A stretch of DNA of 64,000 bases from an uncultured Bacillota bacterium (GTDB lineage: Bacteria; Bacillota; Clostridia; Peptostreptococcales; Anaerovoracaceae). Shown here in pieces: positions 1-7,646 of the stretch. The notes below the pieces were generated by a model. It ran no database searches and was not told the DNA's origin. It saw only the letters and a program-made list of their open reading frames with translations. Each line of letters begins with the position of its first letter. Position 1 is the stretch's first letter. The stretch covers positions 1 to 64,000 of the forward strand of contig CASEFA010000010.1 in the NCBI GenBank assembly GCA_949287095.1. The letters are read 5' to 3'. A program made the position numbers and the translations under genes.

Positions 1-96
1 CAGCAGATGCACGTCAACTATTGAAACCGCCGTATACGAGAACCGTACGTACGGTGGTGTGAGAGGACGGCGGCTAGTCACCGCCTCCTACTCGAT
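1..96 (+). mobile_element. 3' end of a group II intron (domains V and VI)
   Basis: Only the tail is inside the window. Positions 26-59 fold as a domain V-like hairpin: ACCGCCGTA pairs with TACGGTGGT, and an upper TACG/CGTA stem closes a short loop. It is followed by the GTGTGAGAG linker typical of bacterial group II introns. Positions 64-89 form a domain VI-like stem with a candidate branch A at about 90, seven bases before the probable 3' end CTCGAT at 91-96 (introns of this type end in AY). The reverse transcriptase/maturase gene would lie upstream, outside the window. The boundary is inferred from this consensus ending. Whether the intron is full length cannot be judged. Confidence 0.8.
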
Positions 97-117
97 TAAA
101 GTTTATCTCAACAAATA

Positions 118-177
118 TTGATAATAAGTTTGTGAGCTATATTGAACTTATTATCAACATTTGTTATAATAAGTTTG
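118..177 (+). promoter_or_regulatory. Promoter with three operator half-sites for the HTH-ART module
   Basis: A -35 TTGAAC (142-147) and a -10 TATAAT (165-170) are separated by 17 bp. A perfect 13-bp inverted repeat surrounds the -35: TTGATAATAAGTT at 118-130 and AACTTATTATCAA at 145-157. A third, partial half-site (GTTATAATAAGTTT, 163-175) covers the -10. Sites placed over both promoter boxes fit a repressor, and the first downstream gene encodes a helix-turn-helix, so autoregulation is the simple inference. Confidence 0.75.
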
Positions 178-210
178 AAACTGTACAGCCATATAGAAGG
201 AGAGCGACTT

Positions 211-1068
211 ATGAAGGATTTTACATTATGTACGGATATTGAAACAGTAATCGAGTTATTGAACATAAGCGCAAAAGAACTTGCAGACAGCATTGGCGTT
301 ACGCCGACGACAATTTCACGCTGGAGAAAGGATGAAGAGCAGGCATCAACAACTAATCTCAATGCATTCTATAATTTTGCCTTCCGCAAGGGGATTCGAC
401 TCAATAAAATCAAAGAACAGTTATTTAAGGAGGATTGCGGTAGTGGGGCAGTCATACTCTTTCACGGGGCCAAAACATATATTGACGGGCGAATTTCGAT
501 TGAAAGATCGAAAAGAACCAATGATTTCGGCCGAGGTTTTTACTGCGGGGAAAGCTTAGAGCAATCAGCTATGTTTGTCGCAAATTATCCGGAATCGTCG
601 CTCTATATTTTAGAATTCGATAGGACGGATTTAAGCTATACACAGCTAAAGGTTGACAGAGATTGGATGCTTTTAATTGCCTATTTCCGAAACAAGTTAA
701 GCGATTACGCCCGGCATCCGATTATCCTTGATCTGCTTTCGAAACTTAGAGGAATTGATTACATTATTGCTCCGATTGCCGACAACAGAATGTTTGAAAT
801 TATCGACAGTTTCATTGATGGAGAGATTACGGATGTACAATGTCAACATTGCCTTTCGGCAACTAATCTCGGCAACCAATATGTATTTGTTAATGATAAG
901 GCATTAAGCCAACTGAAAATATTGCGCCATTGTTACCTAGCTCCTGATGAAAAGGAGTATTATCTCTCGAATAAACGAGAGGAATCCCGCGTTGGAAACG
1001 ACAAAGTTAAAGTTGCCCGCAGACAGTACAGAGGGCAGGGTGAGTATATAGAGGATATTTTAAAATGA
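211..1068 (+). CDS. HTH domain fused to DUF3990 (ADP-ribosyltransferase-like), putative toxin
   Basis: The product is 285 aa. Residues 10-45 form an Xre-like helix-turn-helix (AKELADSIGV, TPTTISRWRK). Residues 82-240 match DUF3990, a member of the ADP-ribosyltransferase fold group. The three landmarks of that fold are visible: LFHG with H85, FGRGFY with Y111, and NQYVF with Q223 in the place where PARP-like enzymes carry Glu. The start at 211 is chosen for AGAAGGAGAG at 195-204; upstream in-frame starts lack a site and overlap the promoter. The next gene overlaps by 4 nt (ATGA), suggesting translational coupling. Family knowledge: DUF3990 genes usually sit in toxin-antitoxin-like pairs. The toxin role and the nature of any modified target are inference. 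The AT-rich composition and the adjacent intron fit horizontal transfer. Confidence 0.75.
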   Translation: MKDFTLCTDIETVIELLNISAKELADSIGVTPTTISRWRKDEEQASTTNLNAFYNFAFRKGIRLNKIKEQLFKEDCGSGAVILFHGAKTYIDGRISIERSKRTNDFGRGFYCGESLEQSAMFVANYPESSLYILEFDRTDLSYTQLKVDRDWMLLIAYFRNKLSDYARHPIILDLLSKLRGIDYIIAPIADNRMFEIIDSFIDGEITDVQCQHCLSATNLGNQYVFVNDKALSQLKILRHCYLAPDEKEYYLSNKREESRVGNDKVKVARRQYRGQGEYIEDILK

Positions 1069-1553
1069 GGAAAATGGATGAAATCGGTTTAAAATTATGT
1101 AAAATGCAGGCGGAAGTATTTTCCGCATCAGTAAATGAAACTGATTGCAGCTCGCCAATTTTTATGAGAAGATTTATGAACTCTCACGTGGCACAGCGAA
1201 TGGATGCAGGCGGATTTTTATTCGAGGCTTGTGATATAAATCAAATTTTTGAAGAGATAAATGCTGAATTTGGCGAAAGCTCCTACGGCAAAGAAAAATA
1301 TTCTGAAGCAGAGTTATATTGGATAGGGTATGTCTACCGTTACTGGTCGTACACGTATCAAAAGACGAGCAGACAGGTATACAAATTTATAAAGCCTAAA
1401 GAGCTTCGCGGACTCTATTATCCCTATCACTCTCTTGATCCGGCTCAGGCGATTGAGAGAATTTTAGAGGCAAAAGGGGTAGATGATGAGAATATGACTG
1501 CACGAGGTGTCAAAATTATGCGGGATATTTTGCAAAAAGAGAAAAGGGCGTGA
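1065..1553 (+). CDS. Unknown partner of the HTH-ART protein, possible antitoxin
   Basis: The product is 162 aa, without signal peptide or membrane segment. I do not recognise a named domain. It is rich in aromatic residues in the middle (ELYWIGYVYRYWSYTY, about residues 86-101), followed by YYPYHSLDPAQAIERILE (about 120-137). It is not the small DUF3791 protein that more often accompanies DUF3990 genes. The start codon overlaps the stop of the ART gene (ATGA), so the two are almost certainly co-expressed. The stop codon lies in the loop of a strong terminator. An antitoxin or accessory role is inferred from position only. Confidence 0.65.
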   Translation: MRKMDEIGLKLCKMQAEVFSASVNETDCSSPIFMRRFMNSHVAQRMDAGGFLFEACDINQIFEEINAEFGESSYGKEKYSEAELYWIGYVYRYWSYTYQKTSRQVYKFIKPKELRGLYYPYHSLDPAQAIERILEAKGVDDENMTARGVKIMRDILQKEKRA

Positions 1554-1572
1554 TACCCTTTTCTCTTTTTGC
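1532..1572. terminator. Bidirectional terminator between the ART module and the LysR gene
   Basis: A perfect 17-bp inverted repeat: positions 1532-1548 pair with 1556-1572, with a 7-nt loop. A-rich and T-rich arms give a U-tract in either direction, which suits the convergent genes. The TGA stop of the upstream gene (1551-1553) lies inside the loop. Confidence 0.9.
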
Positions 1573-1604
1573 TTCATCTTAGCGAACAGGCTGTTTACAA
1601 AATC

Positions 1605-2483
1605 TTATTGCTGTTCTTGCAATTTTTCCAAGAACTTTTGAGCGGCTTTTGTATGCACCTGATACTTTTTCCAGATGATGTGCGGTGTTGTTTCTAATGC
1701 GGGAACAATGGGGCGAAAGCATAAATTACTATCTTCGCTTGGATTAATCAATCCGTCAAAACAAATCGCATAGCCGAGCCCTTCTTCCACCAACAAAGAA
1801 CCGTTAAAAAATAAGGTATAGGTTGCTACTACATTTATTCTTGACATATCCGAGCTTATGGAACTCAACATCGGCCAATTATCCCGTTCTTCCTGTGCGG
1901 AAACAATCAATGGCTTATCTAATAAATCTTCCGGAGTGATAAATTCTTTTTGAGCCAACTCCGAATCTTTACGCATAAATACACCGAATCTATCTGTGAA
2001 GTTCGCCTTTACAGAATCATATTTTGAATGATTTACCTCACCGTAAATCATTCCGAAATCAATGAGCCCCTTATCCAACTGTTCCATAACAAAAACGGAG
2101 TTTCCGCTCGAAATATGAAAGCGGATATCGGTATAATCCTGTTTCAATTTAAAGGCGGCTTTTGCAAGAATCCGATTCCCTGCGGATTCTCCTGCACCGA
2201 TATAAATATTTCCTGCTATTGTTTCGTCAGAAGAACTGACTTCTTCCTCTGCCTTTTTCATCAAGTCTGTAATTTCCTCTGCACGTTTGCGTAGCAGCAT
2301 ACCCTCTTCTGTGAGGGTTACTTTTCTATTACCTCTTATAAACAGTTGCTTACCGAGCTCTTTCTCCAAGTCCTTGAGCTGACGGGAAAGAGTCGGCTGT
2401 GAAAGATGTAAAAATTCCGCTGCCCCGGAAATGCTTTCCTCTCTGGCGACAGCCAAAAAATATTGGAGTACACGAAATTCCAT
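1605..2483 (-). CDS. LysR-family transcriptional regulator
   Basis: The product is 292 aa, normal for the family. The N-terminal winged helix-turn-helix is clear (LSQPTLSRQLKDLEKELG, about residues 27-44), followed by a linker helix and a periplasmic-binding-protein-like effector domain (about 90-290). It is divergent from the lipoprotein/acetyltransferase/hydrolase operon starting at 2633, and a palindrome of LysR type lies between them. It most likely controls that operon and itself. The effector is unknown; the neighbouring hydrolase and acetyltransferase suggest a small organic molecule, but this is inference. Confidence 0.9.
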   Translation of the reverse strand: MEFRVLQYFLAVAREESISGAAEFLHLSQPTLSRQLKDLEKELGKQLFIRGNRKVTLTEEGMLLRKRAEEITDLMKKAEEEVSSSDETIAGNIYIGAGESAGNRILAKAAFKLKQDYTDIRFHISSGNSVFVMEQLDKGLIDFGMIYGEVNHSKYDSVKANFTDRFGVFMRKDSELAQKEFITPEDLLDKPLIVSAQEERDNWPMLSSISSDMSRINVVATYTLFFNGSLLVEEGLGYAICFDGLINPSEDSNLCFRPIVPALETTPHIIWKKYQVHTKAAQKFLEKLQEQQ

Positions 2484-2523
2484 AAAAAGCCCTCCCTGTA
2501 TGCTGGTAGTGTATCACGCCATC

Positions 2524-2542
2524 CTATGCTTGTAAAGCATAG
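2524..2542. promoter_or_regulatory. Candidate LysR operator
   Basis: The palindrome CTATGCTT-GTA-AAGCATAG has 8-bp arms around a 3-bp centre, consistent with the T-N11-A type of LysR site. It lies 41 bp upstream of the LysR start and just upstream of the divergent promoter at 2564. Confidence 0.6.
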
Positions 2543-2563
2543 AACGATATTTGATATAAGCAT

Positions 2564-2592
2564 TTGTTATTCTAATTTTTCGCCGATATAAT
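2564..2592 (+). promoter_or_regulatory. Promoter of the lipoprotein operon
   Basis: TTGTTA (2564-2569) and TATAAT (2587-2592) are 17 bp apart, 40 bp upstream of the start at 2633, which has AAAGGAG before it. Confidence 0.75.
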
Positions 2593-2632
2593 AAAGCCAT
2601 AGAGAAAACGCATAACAAAAGGAGTTTTATCT

Positions 2633-3151
2633 ATGAAAAAAATATTTCTCATTCTGTTCGCAATCCTGTTATTTACGGTTGTATTTACAGGGTGTGACAA
2701 TACAGGAGAACGGATGGAAAGCAACGACAACAATCTATCGTCTGACACACAGGAAAACGAAACGCTTACTTCCGTACAAAGTGCAGAAACGGAGAAGAAT
2801 ATGCAAAATATCGAAATTACGGTAAACGGAAAGACCTTTTCCGCGACACTCAACGACAGCGAAGCGGCAAGAGAATTTGCCGGGATGCTGCCGCTCACAC
2901 TTGAGATGAGCGATTATTCCGGGTTTGAAAAGATTGGTTCTCTCGGAACAAGCCTGCCGACCGACAATAGCCAAACTACCACACAGTCCGGCGATATTGT
3001 TTTATATAACGGAAATCAAATCGTTATCTTCTATGGCTCTAATTCGTGGAGTTATACAAGGCTTGGAAAAGTTGATAATCTGTCGGGATGGAAAGACGCT
3101 CTCGGCAGCGGAGATGTCACGGTTATTTTCTCATTAAAACAACAACAGTGA
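2633..3151 (+). CDS. Lipoprotein with cyclophilin-like fold domain
   Basis: The product is 172 aa. The N-terminus is a lipoprotein signal: MKK, a hydrophobic stretch, then VVFTGC with the lipidated Cys at 21. A Ser/Thr/Glu/Asn-rich linker (about 22-60) leads to a compact domain beginning [15 protein letters not shown] and ending [10 protein letters not shown]. This pattern matches the bacterial cyclophilin-like family often annotated cyclophil_like2, which lacks proven isomerase activity. It is probably anchored to the outer face of the membrane. It is the first gene of an operon with the acetyltransferase (14-bp gap) and the hydrolase. The function is not known. Confidence 0.75.
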   Translation: MKKIFLILFAILLFTVVFTGCDNTGERMESNDNNLSSDTQENETLTSVQSAETEKNMQNIEITVNGKTFSATLNDSEAAREFAGMLPLTLEMSDYSGFEKIGSLGTSLPTDNSQTTTQSGDIVLYNGNQIVIFYGSNSWSYTRLGKVDNLSGWKDALGSGDVTVIFSLKQQQ

Positions 3152-3165
3152 AAACGGAGGTCACG

Positions 3166-3741
3166 ATGGAAATAAAAGATTTTCTTGCCCATATGAACAG
3201 CGGCAAAACGGTAATCGCCGGTTCTGAAATACATAAGTATATGTGTGTGCTTTCGCAGGAAGCGCTGAAACTGACGGAGGAACTCAACAACAGTTATCAC
3301 ACGCCGGAGGAAATAAGAACAATATTCTCAAAGCTAACGGGAAAGCCGATGAACGATACGCTCGATATTTTTCCTCCCTTTTATACGGATTGCGGAAAAA
3401 ATATTACGATTGGAAATCATGTTTTCTTTAACAGCGGGTGCAAATTTCAGGACCAGGGCGGAATTACCATTGATGACGGCGCATTGCTTGGACATAATGT
3501 CGTTCTTGCGACTTTGAATCATTGTATGATTCCTGAACAACGCGCAAATTTGGAGCCTGCACCTATTCACATAGGAAAAAATGTATGGATTGGAGCAAAT
3601 GCAACGGTACTGCCCGGTGTTACCATTGGTGATGGCGCAGTAGTAGCTGCAGGAGCTATTGTAACAAAAGATGTTCCGGCAAATTCCATTGTGGGAGGTA
3701 TTCCTGCAAAGAAAATTAAGAATGTACCAGAACACGAATAA
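3166..3741 (+). CDS. Hexapeptide-repeat sugar O-acetyltransferase (maltose acetyltransferase-like)
   Basis: The product is 191 aa, usual for the LacA/Maa/NodL group. Transferases of this group use acetyl-CoA to acetylate a sugar hydroxyl. The C-terminal two thirds is a left-handed beta-helix with hexapeptide rungs ([46 protein letters not shown]) and the closing [13 protein letters not shown]. The likely catalytic His is in ATLNHC. The start at 3166 is set by CGGAGG at 3155-3160; longer in-frame versions run back into the lipoprotein gene. The real acceptor is unknown. Confidence 0.85.
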   Translation: MEIKDFLAHMNSGKTVIAGSEIHKYMCVLSQEALKLTEELNNSYHTPEEIRTIFSKLTGKPMNDTLDIFPPFYTDCGKNITIGNHVFFNSGCKFQDQGGITIDDGALLGHNVVLATLNHCMIPEQRANLEPAPIHIGKNVWIGANATVLPGVTIGDGAVVAAGAIVTKDVPANSIVGGIPAKKIKNVPEHE

Positions 3742-3770
3742 CAGGCAAAATCAATTTGGAGGCGTTTAGA

Positions 3771-4760
3771 ATGAACCAGACACTTACATTAACGAATGAA
3801 TGGGATAAGACTTTTCCCAAAAGCGATAAAGTCAATCACAGCAAAGTAACATTTCATAACCGTTATGGCATTACGCTTGCCGCTGATATGTATATACCGA
3901 AAGATACAAAAGGTAAGCTGCCGGCTTTTGCGGTCAGCGGCCCGTTCGGTGCGGTCAAGGAACAGTCATCAGGATTGTATGCACAAACTATGGCGGAAAG
4001 AGGCTTTTTAACCATTGCCTTTGATCCGTCTTTTACGGGAGAAAGCGGCGGATCTCCACGATGTGTTGCTTCTCCTGACATCAATACCGAGGACTTTTGT
4101 GCAGCAGTGGATTTTCTTTCTGTTCAGGAAAATGTTGATACCGAAAGAATAGGCATTATTGGTATCTGCGGCTGGGGCGGACTGGCAATCAATGCCGCTG
4201 CAGTTGATACAAGAATTAAAGCGACAGCCGCTATGACGATGTACGATATGACGCGCTGCACTGCCAATGGCTATTTTGATTCCGAGGACAGCGAACAGGT
4301 ACGATATGAAAAGCGCAAGGCAATGAGCGAACAAAGAGTTGTTGATTATAAAAACGGATCTTACGCACTTGCAGGCGGTGTTGTCGATCCCTTGCCCGAT
4401 GATGCACCACTCTTTGTCAAGGATTATTATGACTATTATAAGACAAAACGCGGTTATCACGAAAGAAGCCTGAATTCCAACGGCGGCTGGAATATCACTT
4501 CATCTCTGTCATTCTTGAATATGCCGATTCTGCAATATTCAAGCGAAATTCGTTCTGCCGTCCTGTTAGTGCACGGTGAAAAAGCTCACTCCTGCTATTT
4601 CAGCCGTGATGCTTTTGAAAACATGACAAAAGGTAGCAAATATACGGATAACAAGGAACTGCTGATTATCCCGGAAGCCGTCCATACGGATCTATATGAT
4701 AAAACAGATATAATTCCGTTTGACAAATTAGAAGAATTTTTCAGGGAAAATCTGATTTAA
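3771..4760 (+). CDS. Alpha/beta hydrolase with Cys nucleophile (dienelactone hydrolase-like)
   Basis: The product is 329 aa. The nucleophile elbow reads IGICGWGGL with Cys133 where serine hydrolases have Ser; related proteins carry GVCGGG, so this is a family trait and not a lesion. His305 in PEAVHTD is the probable catalytic His, and the acid position reads VHGEKAH. The start is fixed by GGAGG at 3758-3762. It is the last gene of the LysR-linked operon; the next gene is more than 250 bp away. The substrate is unknown. Confidence 0.8.
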   Translation: MNQTLTLTNEWDKTFPKSDKVNHSKVTFHNRYGITLAADMYIPKDTKGKLPAFAVSGPFGAVKEQSSGLYAQTMAERGFLTIAFDPSFTGESGGSPRCVASPDINTEDFCAAVDFLSVQENVDTERIGIIGICGWGGLAINAAAVDTRIKATAAMTMYDMTRCTANGYFDSEDSEQVRYEKRKAMSEQRVVDYKNGSYALAGGVVDPLPDDAPLFVKDYYDYYKTKRGYHERSLNSNGGWNITSSLSFLNMPILQYSSEIRSAVLLVHGEKAHSCYFSRDAFENMTKGSKYTDNKELLIIPEAVHTDLYDKTDIIPFDKLEEFFRENLI

Positions 4761-4799
4761 TTCAACTTATTGCGAGAGGTGGAGATACAGGACAGCTTG

Positions 4800-4821
4800 T
4801 TGGTGGACCCGAAGGGGTTCG
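4800..4821. repeat. Direct repeat of the tRNA-Ala 3' end (att-like scar)
   Basis: These 22 bp are identical to positions 5013-5034, that is, the CCA end, the acceptor strand and part of the T arm of the neighbouring tRNA-Ala gene, in the same orientation. Tyrosine-recombinase islands leave exactly this kind of duplication at tRNA 3' ends. No integrase gene is present in the window. Confidence 0.7.
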
Positions 4822-4969
4822 CCGCCTGCTTCGCATCGCCCTCCGGTCTTCTGCCCGCAGGCTGCCTCCTCGACTCGCAGGCTCGTCTTCGGACCGCTCG
4901 CTGCCAAGGCTCCACAGGAGCCTTGCCGTTAACGCTCGCGCCCTCACGGGTTCGAACCCCCTGTTTCAT
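4822..4969. other. Hairpin-rich spacer inside a fragmentary tRNA tail
   Basis: There is no credible gene here; reading frames are shadows with biased composition. The spacer holds a perfect 9-bp hairpin (4905-4913 with 4917-4925, CAAGGCTCC/GGAGCCTTG) and a second T-arm-like palindrome GGGTTCGAACCC (4948-4959). Read on the minus strand it looks like a tRNA T arm split by ~120 bp of GC-rich palindromic sequence from the 3' end at 4800-4821. No matching 5' half of a tRNA is present. Confidence 0.5.
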
Positions 4970-5012
4970 ATCAAAAAAACCAAAAACAGGCCTTATGGCC
5001 TGCTTTCGGTTT
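4970..5012 (-). terminator. Terminator of the tRNA-Ala gene
   Basis: On the minus strand, just after the encoded CCA, AAAGCAGGCC pairs with GGCCTGTTTT around ATAA. It is followed by a T-rich run with two GG interruptions. Confidence 0.8.
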
Positions 5013-5013
5013 T

Positions 5014-5089
<76 letters not shown>

Positions 5090-5095
5090 GTATTG

Positions 5096-5125
5096 TCGGC
5101 TCCCGACGCATCGCAGGGGAGCCGA
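5096..5125. other. Hairpin between the phosphohexomutase and tRNA genes
   Basis: TCGGCTCCC (5096-5104) pairs perfectly with GGGAGCCGA (5117-5125). There is no clear T-run, so it may be a weak terminator or a processing signal between the minus-strand phosphohexomutase gene and the tRNA. Confidence 0.45.
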
Positions 5126-5151
5126 TATTGCTCACATATATAATACTACAT

Positions 5152-6672
5152 CTAAAGCACGGATTTATCAAGCTTTTCAAACTCATCCAGTACAGGTTTT
5201 ATTAAAGCAAGCATTTTATCCACGCCGCCGCTCACGTCGCTTTCAAGGTTAAGCGGCATAATGGGATCGTGAAGGGACTTTCTGATGAGAAGCCAGCCGG
5301 CGATTTCGGGATCCGTAAATTCCAGGCGGATTCCCTCGTAGTTAGGGCTTGCAAGGATGCATCCGTCTATTGAATTTCCCGCCTCCTCAAAGGCGGCAAG
5401 AACCTTGTCCGCATAAGGCGAAAAATCGTCTGTGAGAATCGGGAACCTTATCTCCCTTGATTCAGCAGGTTCTGCCATATCGGTAATCAGCGACGAAATG
5501 CCTTTGCCCTCTTTATGAAGGAGAGCGGTCTTAATTACGATTTTTGTGGCAAGATACGCTCCGTCGTCTAAGAAGTAGTTCTCTTCATAAGCGGCGTGTC
5601 CCGAAGTCTCTATGGCCAGGCGGGCTTCGATGCCTTCTTCACGCAGCTCTATTGCCTTGTTTATGACGTTTCTGTATCCGCGTCTGAAGCGAAGGTGCTT
5701 CAGATTCAGGGTGCTTTCCAGGAAATCTTTAAGGTGGCCGCTTGTGATGCTGTCGGTGACGACGGTGGTTCCGGCCGACGGATTTTCAATGAGCGCTGCG
5801 GCAAGAGCCACGATTTTATTTCTGTTTATCTCGCAGCCGTTTTCGTCCACGGCCGAAGCCCTGTCAACGTCGGTATCAAAGATGAGACCCAGGTCTGATC
5901 CGGCCTCCTTTACGCGGCTGCAGATTGAGGCCATGGCCGCTTTGTCCTCCGGGTTCGGAGCGTGATTAGGGAATTCTCCGTCAGGCTCAAGAAACTGTGA
6001 GGATGAAACGTCGGCGCCCAGAGGTTCTAAAACGTTGCGGGCGAAAAATCCGCCTCCGCCGTTTCCGGCATCCACTGTTATTTTAAGTCCGGAAAGAGGC
6101 GTCTCGCCGGAGCCGACGCCGTCCGTGATAAGCTTTCTTAAGTGAGCGCAGTAAAGCTCCATAAGGTTTGAATCCTCGATGCTGCCGGGGCTCACGGGCA
6201 TGAGACGACCCAGAATTGAATCCGATTCCGCAAAGGTTATGATGTCCGTAATGTCGCCTTTGTTCAGGCCGCCGTCTGCATCGAAGAACTTGAAGCCGTT
6301 CCGATCCTTCGGAAGGTGGCTTGCGGTAATCATAACTGCGCCGTCGCACCTGCACTCGTCAAAGACCGTAGACATAAACATGGCGGGGGTAGAGGCAAGT
6401 CCGGCCCTTAAGACGGTCACCCCGTAAGGGATAAGGGCGTATGCAAAGGCGGCTTCAAGCTCCGGCCCCGTAAGCCTTGAATCTCTTCCGATGGAAACGG
6501 TTATCTCCGAAGGCTTTTTGCCGCTTTTGTTCGAGAGCCAGAAGAGAAAGCCTTTGGCGAGGCGGGCGGTAGCAACGTCGCCTAAATTGACGGGTTTACC
6601 GCCGGGAACTTCCATGGCCACTCCGCGTATGTCGCTGCCGTTCTGCAGCGCTCCGAAATTATATTCAATCAT
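5152..6672 (-). CDS. Phosphomannomutase/phosphoglucomutase-family phosphohexomutase
   Basis: The product is 506 aa with the four-domain alpha-D-phosphohexomutase layout. The enzyme moves phosphate between C1 and C6 of a sugar phosphate through a phosphoserine. The catalytic loop is TASHLP (116-121, Ser118) instead of the usual TASHNP. The metal loop is DTDVDR (266-271) instead of DGDGDR. The specificity loop carries ETSGHAAYEENYFLDDG, and the C-terminal phosphate loop carries SPNYEGIRLEF. These substitutions occur together in a recognised subgroup, so the enzyme is probably active, but the sugar cannot be assigned. AAGGAG precedes the start. It is transcribed alone, towards the tRNA. Confidence 0.88.
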   Translation of the reverse strand: MIEYNFGALQNGSDIRGVAMEVPGGKPVNLGDVATARLAKGFLFWLSNKSGKKPSEITVSIGRDSRLTGPELEAAFAYALIPYGVTVLRAGLASTPAMFMSTVFDECRCDGAVMITASHLPKDRNGFKFFDADGGLNKGDITDIITFAESDSILGRLMPVSPGSIEDSNLMELYCAHLRKLITDGVGSGETPLSGLKITVDAGNGGGGFFARNVLEPLGADVSSSQFLEPDGEFPNHAPNPEDKAAMASICSRVKEAGSDLGLIFDTDVDRASAVDENGCEINRNKIVALAAALIENPSAGTTVVTDSITSGHLKDFLESTLNLKHLRFRRGYRNVINKAIELREEGIEARLAIETSGHAAYEENYFLDDGAYLATKIVIKTALLHKEGKGISSLITDMAEPAESREIRFPILTDDFSPYADKVLAAFEEAGNSIDGCILASPNYEGIRLEFTDPEIAGWLLIRKSLHDPIMPLNLESDVSGGVDKMLALIKPVLDEFEKLDKSVL

Positions 6673-6741
6673 AAAAAATCTCCTTGTGATTCAAACTGTC
6701 CTTACATGTCTATAACATAATTATATTTTAACAGGCGGGCA

Positions 6742-6771
6742 TTGGCAAGAAAATTACTTCTGTGATATACT
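6742..6771 (+). promoter_or_regulatory. Promoter of the sortase gene
   Basis: TTGGCA (6742-6747) and TATACT (6766-6771) are separated by 18 bp. A start site near 6778 gives a ~35-nt leader to the ATG at 6812. Confidence 0.6.
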
Positions 6772-6811
6772 TGTCGTGGACATAGCCGGAGAGGCTGAAA
6801 GGCGGGTGACT

Positions 6812-7570
6812 ATGGAGAAGAAAGAAAACAGGAAAAAACCTGGGATTCTATACAGAATAATAATGCTGATACTGCTCGGTATCATGATTTTCTGCACGTA
6901 TAAGATTATCACGATAATATGCGAGTATCGTGAGGGTACAGCGGTTTACGACGAGCTTGCAGAAATTGCAAATGCCGTCCCGAGCGAGGATATGCATATA
7001 GATTTTGACGCACTGAAGAAAGAAAATGAAGACATTATAGCCTGGTTGTATTCCGAAGACACTGTGATCAATTACCCTGTGGTTCAGGGAGATGACAATG
7101 CTTTTTATCTGTACAGGCTTGTGGATAAAACCTGGAACGTTAAAGGCAGCCTGTTCGCAGACTACCGCTGTGAAAACCCGTTTGAGGATTTTAATACAGT
7201 GATATACGGGCACAGGATGAATGACGGTTCCATGTTTAAATGTCTCCTGGAGTACAGAGATACGGAAGGATACTATGATGACCACAGTGTAATGGAGCTG
7301 GCTACACCTGAAGCGGTATACGACGTGGAGATTTTCGGAGCCGCCACGATTCCTTCAGACAGCGAGATGTATAAGTTTAATTTTTCTTCTGACGAAGAGA
7401 AAACAGCCTACATTGACTGGGTAAGGGGACATAATGAGATACCGTCGGGCGGAGGCTCCGATGTTGAAGTTTCTTCTTCCGACAGGATAATCATGCTCAG
7501 CACCTGCACCTACGAGTTTGAGGAGGCGCGGCTGGTGGTCTGGGGAAAGCTCAGTGAGAAAAACGGTTAA
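6812..7570 (+). CDS. srtB: Class B sortase
   Basis: The product is 252 aa. Sortases cleave a C-terminal sorting signal and link the protein to peptidoglycan or a pilus. One N-terminal membrane anchor (about residues 13-37) places the catalytic domain outside. The catalytic triad is visible: H134 in YGHRMNDGSMF, C232 in LSTCTYE and R240 in EARLVVWGKL, with the SrtB spacing. The start at 6812 follows AAGGCGGG; an in-frame GTG at 6776 overlaps the expected transcription start. No sortase substrate with a clear sorting signal is encoded in the window, so it may be a housekeeping-type class B enzyme as in many Clostridia. Confidence 0.92.
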   Translation: MEKKENRKKPGILYRIIMLILLGIMIFCTYKIITIICEYREGTAVYDELAEIANAVPSEDMHIDFDALKKENEDIIAWLYSEDTVINYPVVQGDDNAFYLYRLVDKTWNVKGSLFADYRCENPFEDFNTVIYGHRMNDGSMFKCLLEYRDTEGYYDDHSVMELATPEAVYDVEIFGAATIPSDSEMYKFNFSSDEEKTAYIDWVRGHNEIPSGGGSDVEVSSSDRIIMLSTCTYEFEEARLVVWGKLSEKNG

Positions 7571-7582
7571 GACTGAGGACTC

Positions 7583-7611
7583 TTGCGGGGATAAACCGAT
7601 AAGAGTATAAT
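7583..7611 (+). promoter_or_regulatory. Promoter of the phosphoribosyltransferase gene
   Basis: TTGCGG (7583-7588) and TATAAT (7606-7611) have a 17-bp spacer, 35 bp before the start. Confidence 0.65.
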
Positions 7612-7646
7612 CTAAATGTATTTTCTTTATGAAAGGGCGAATGAAA

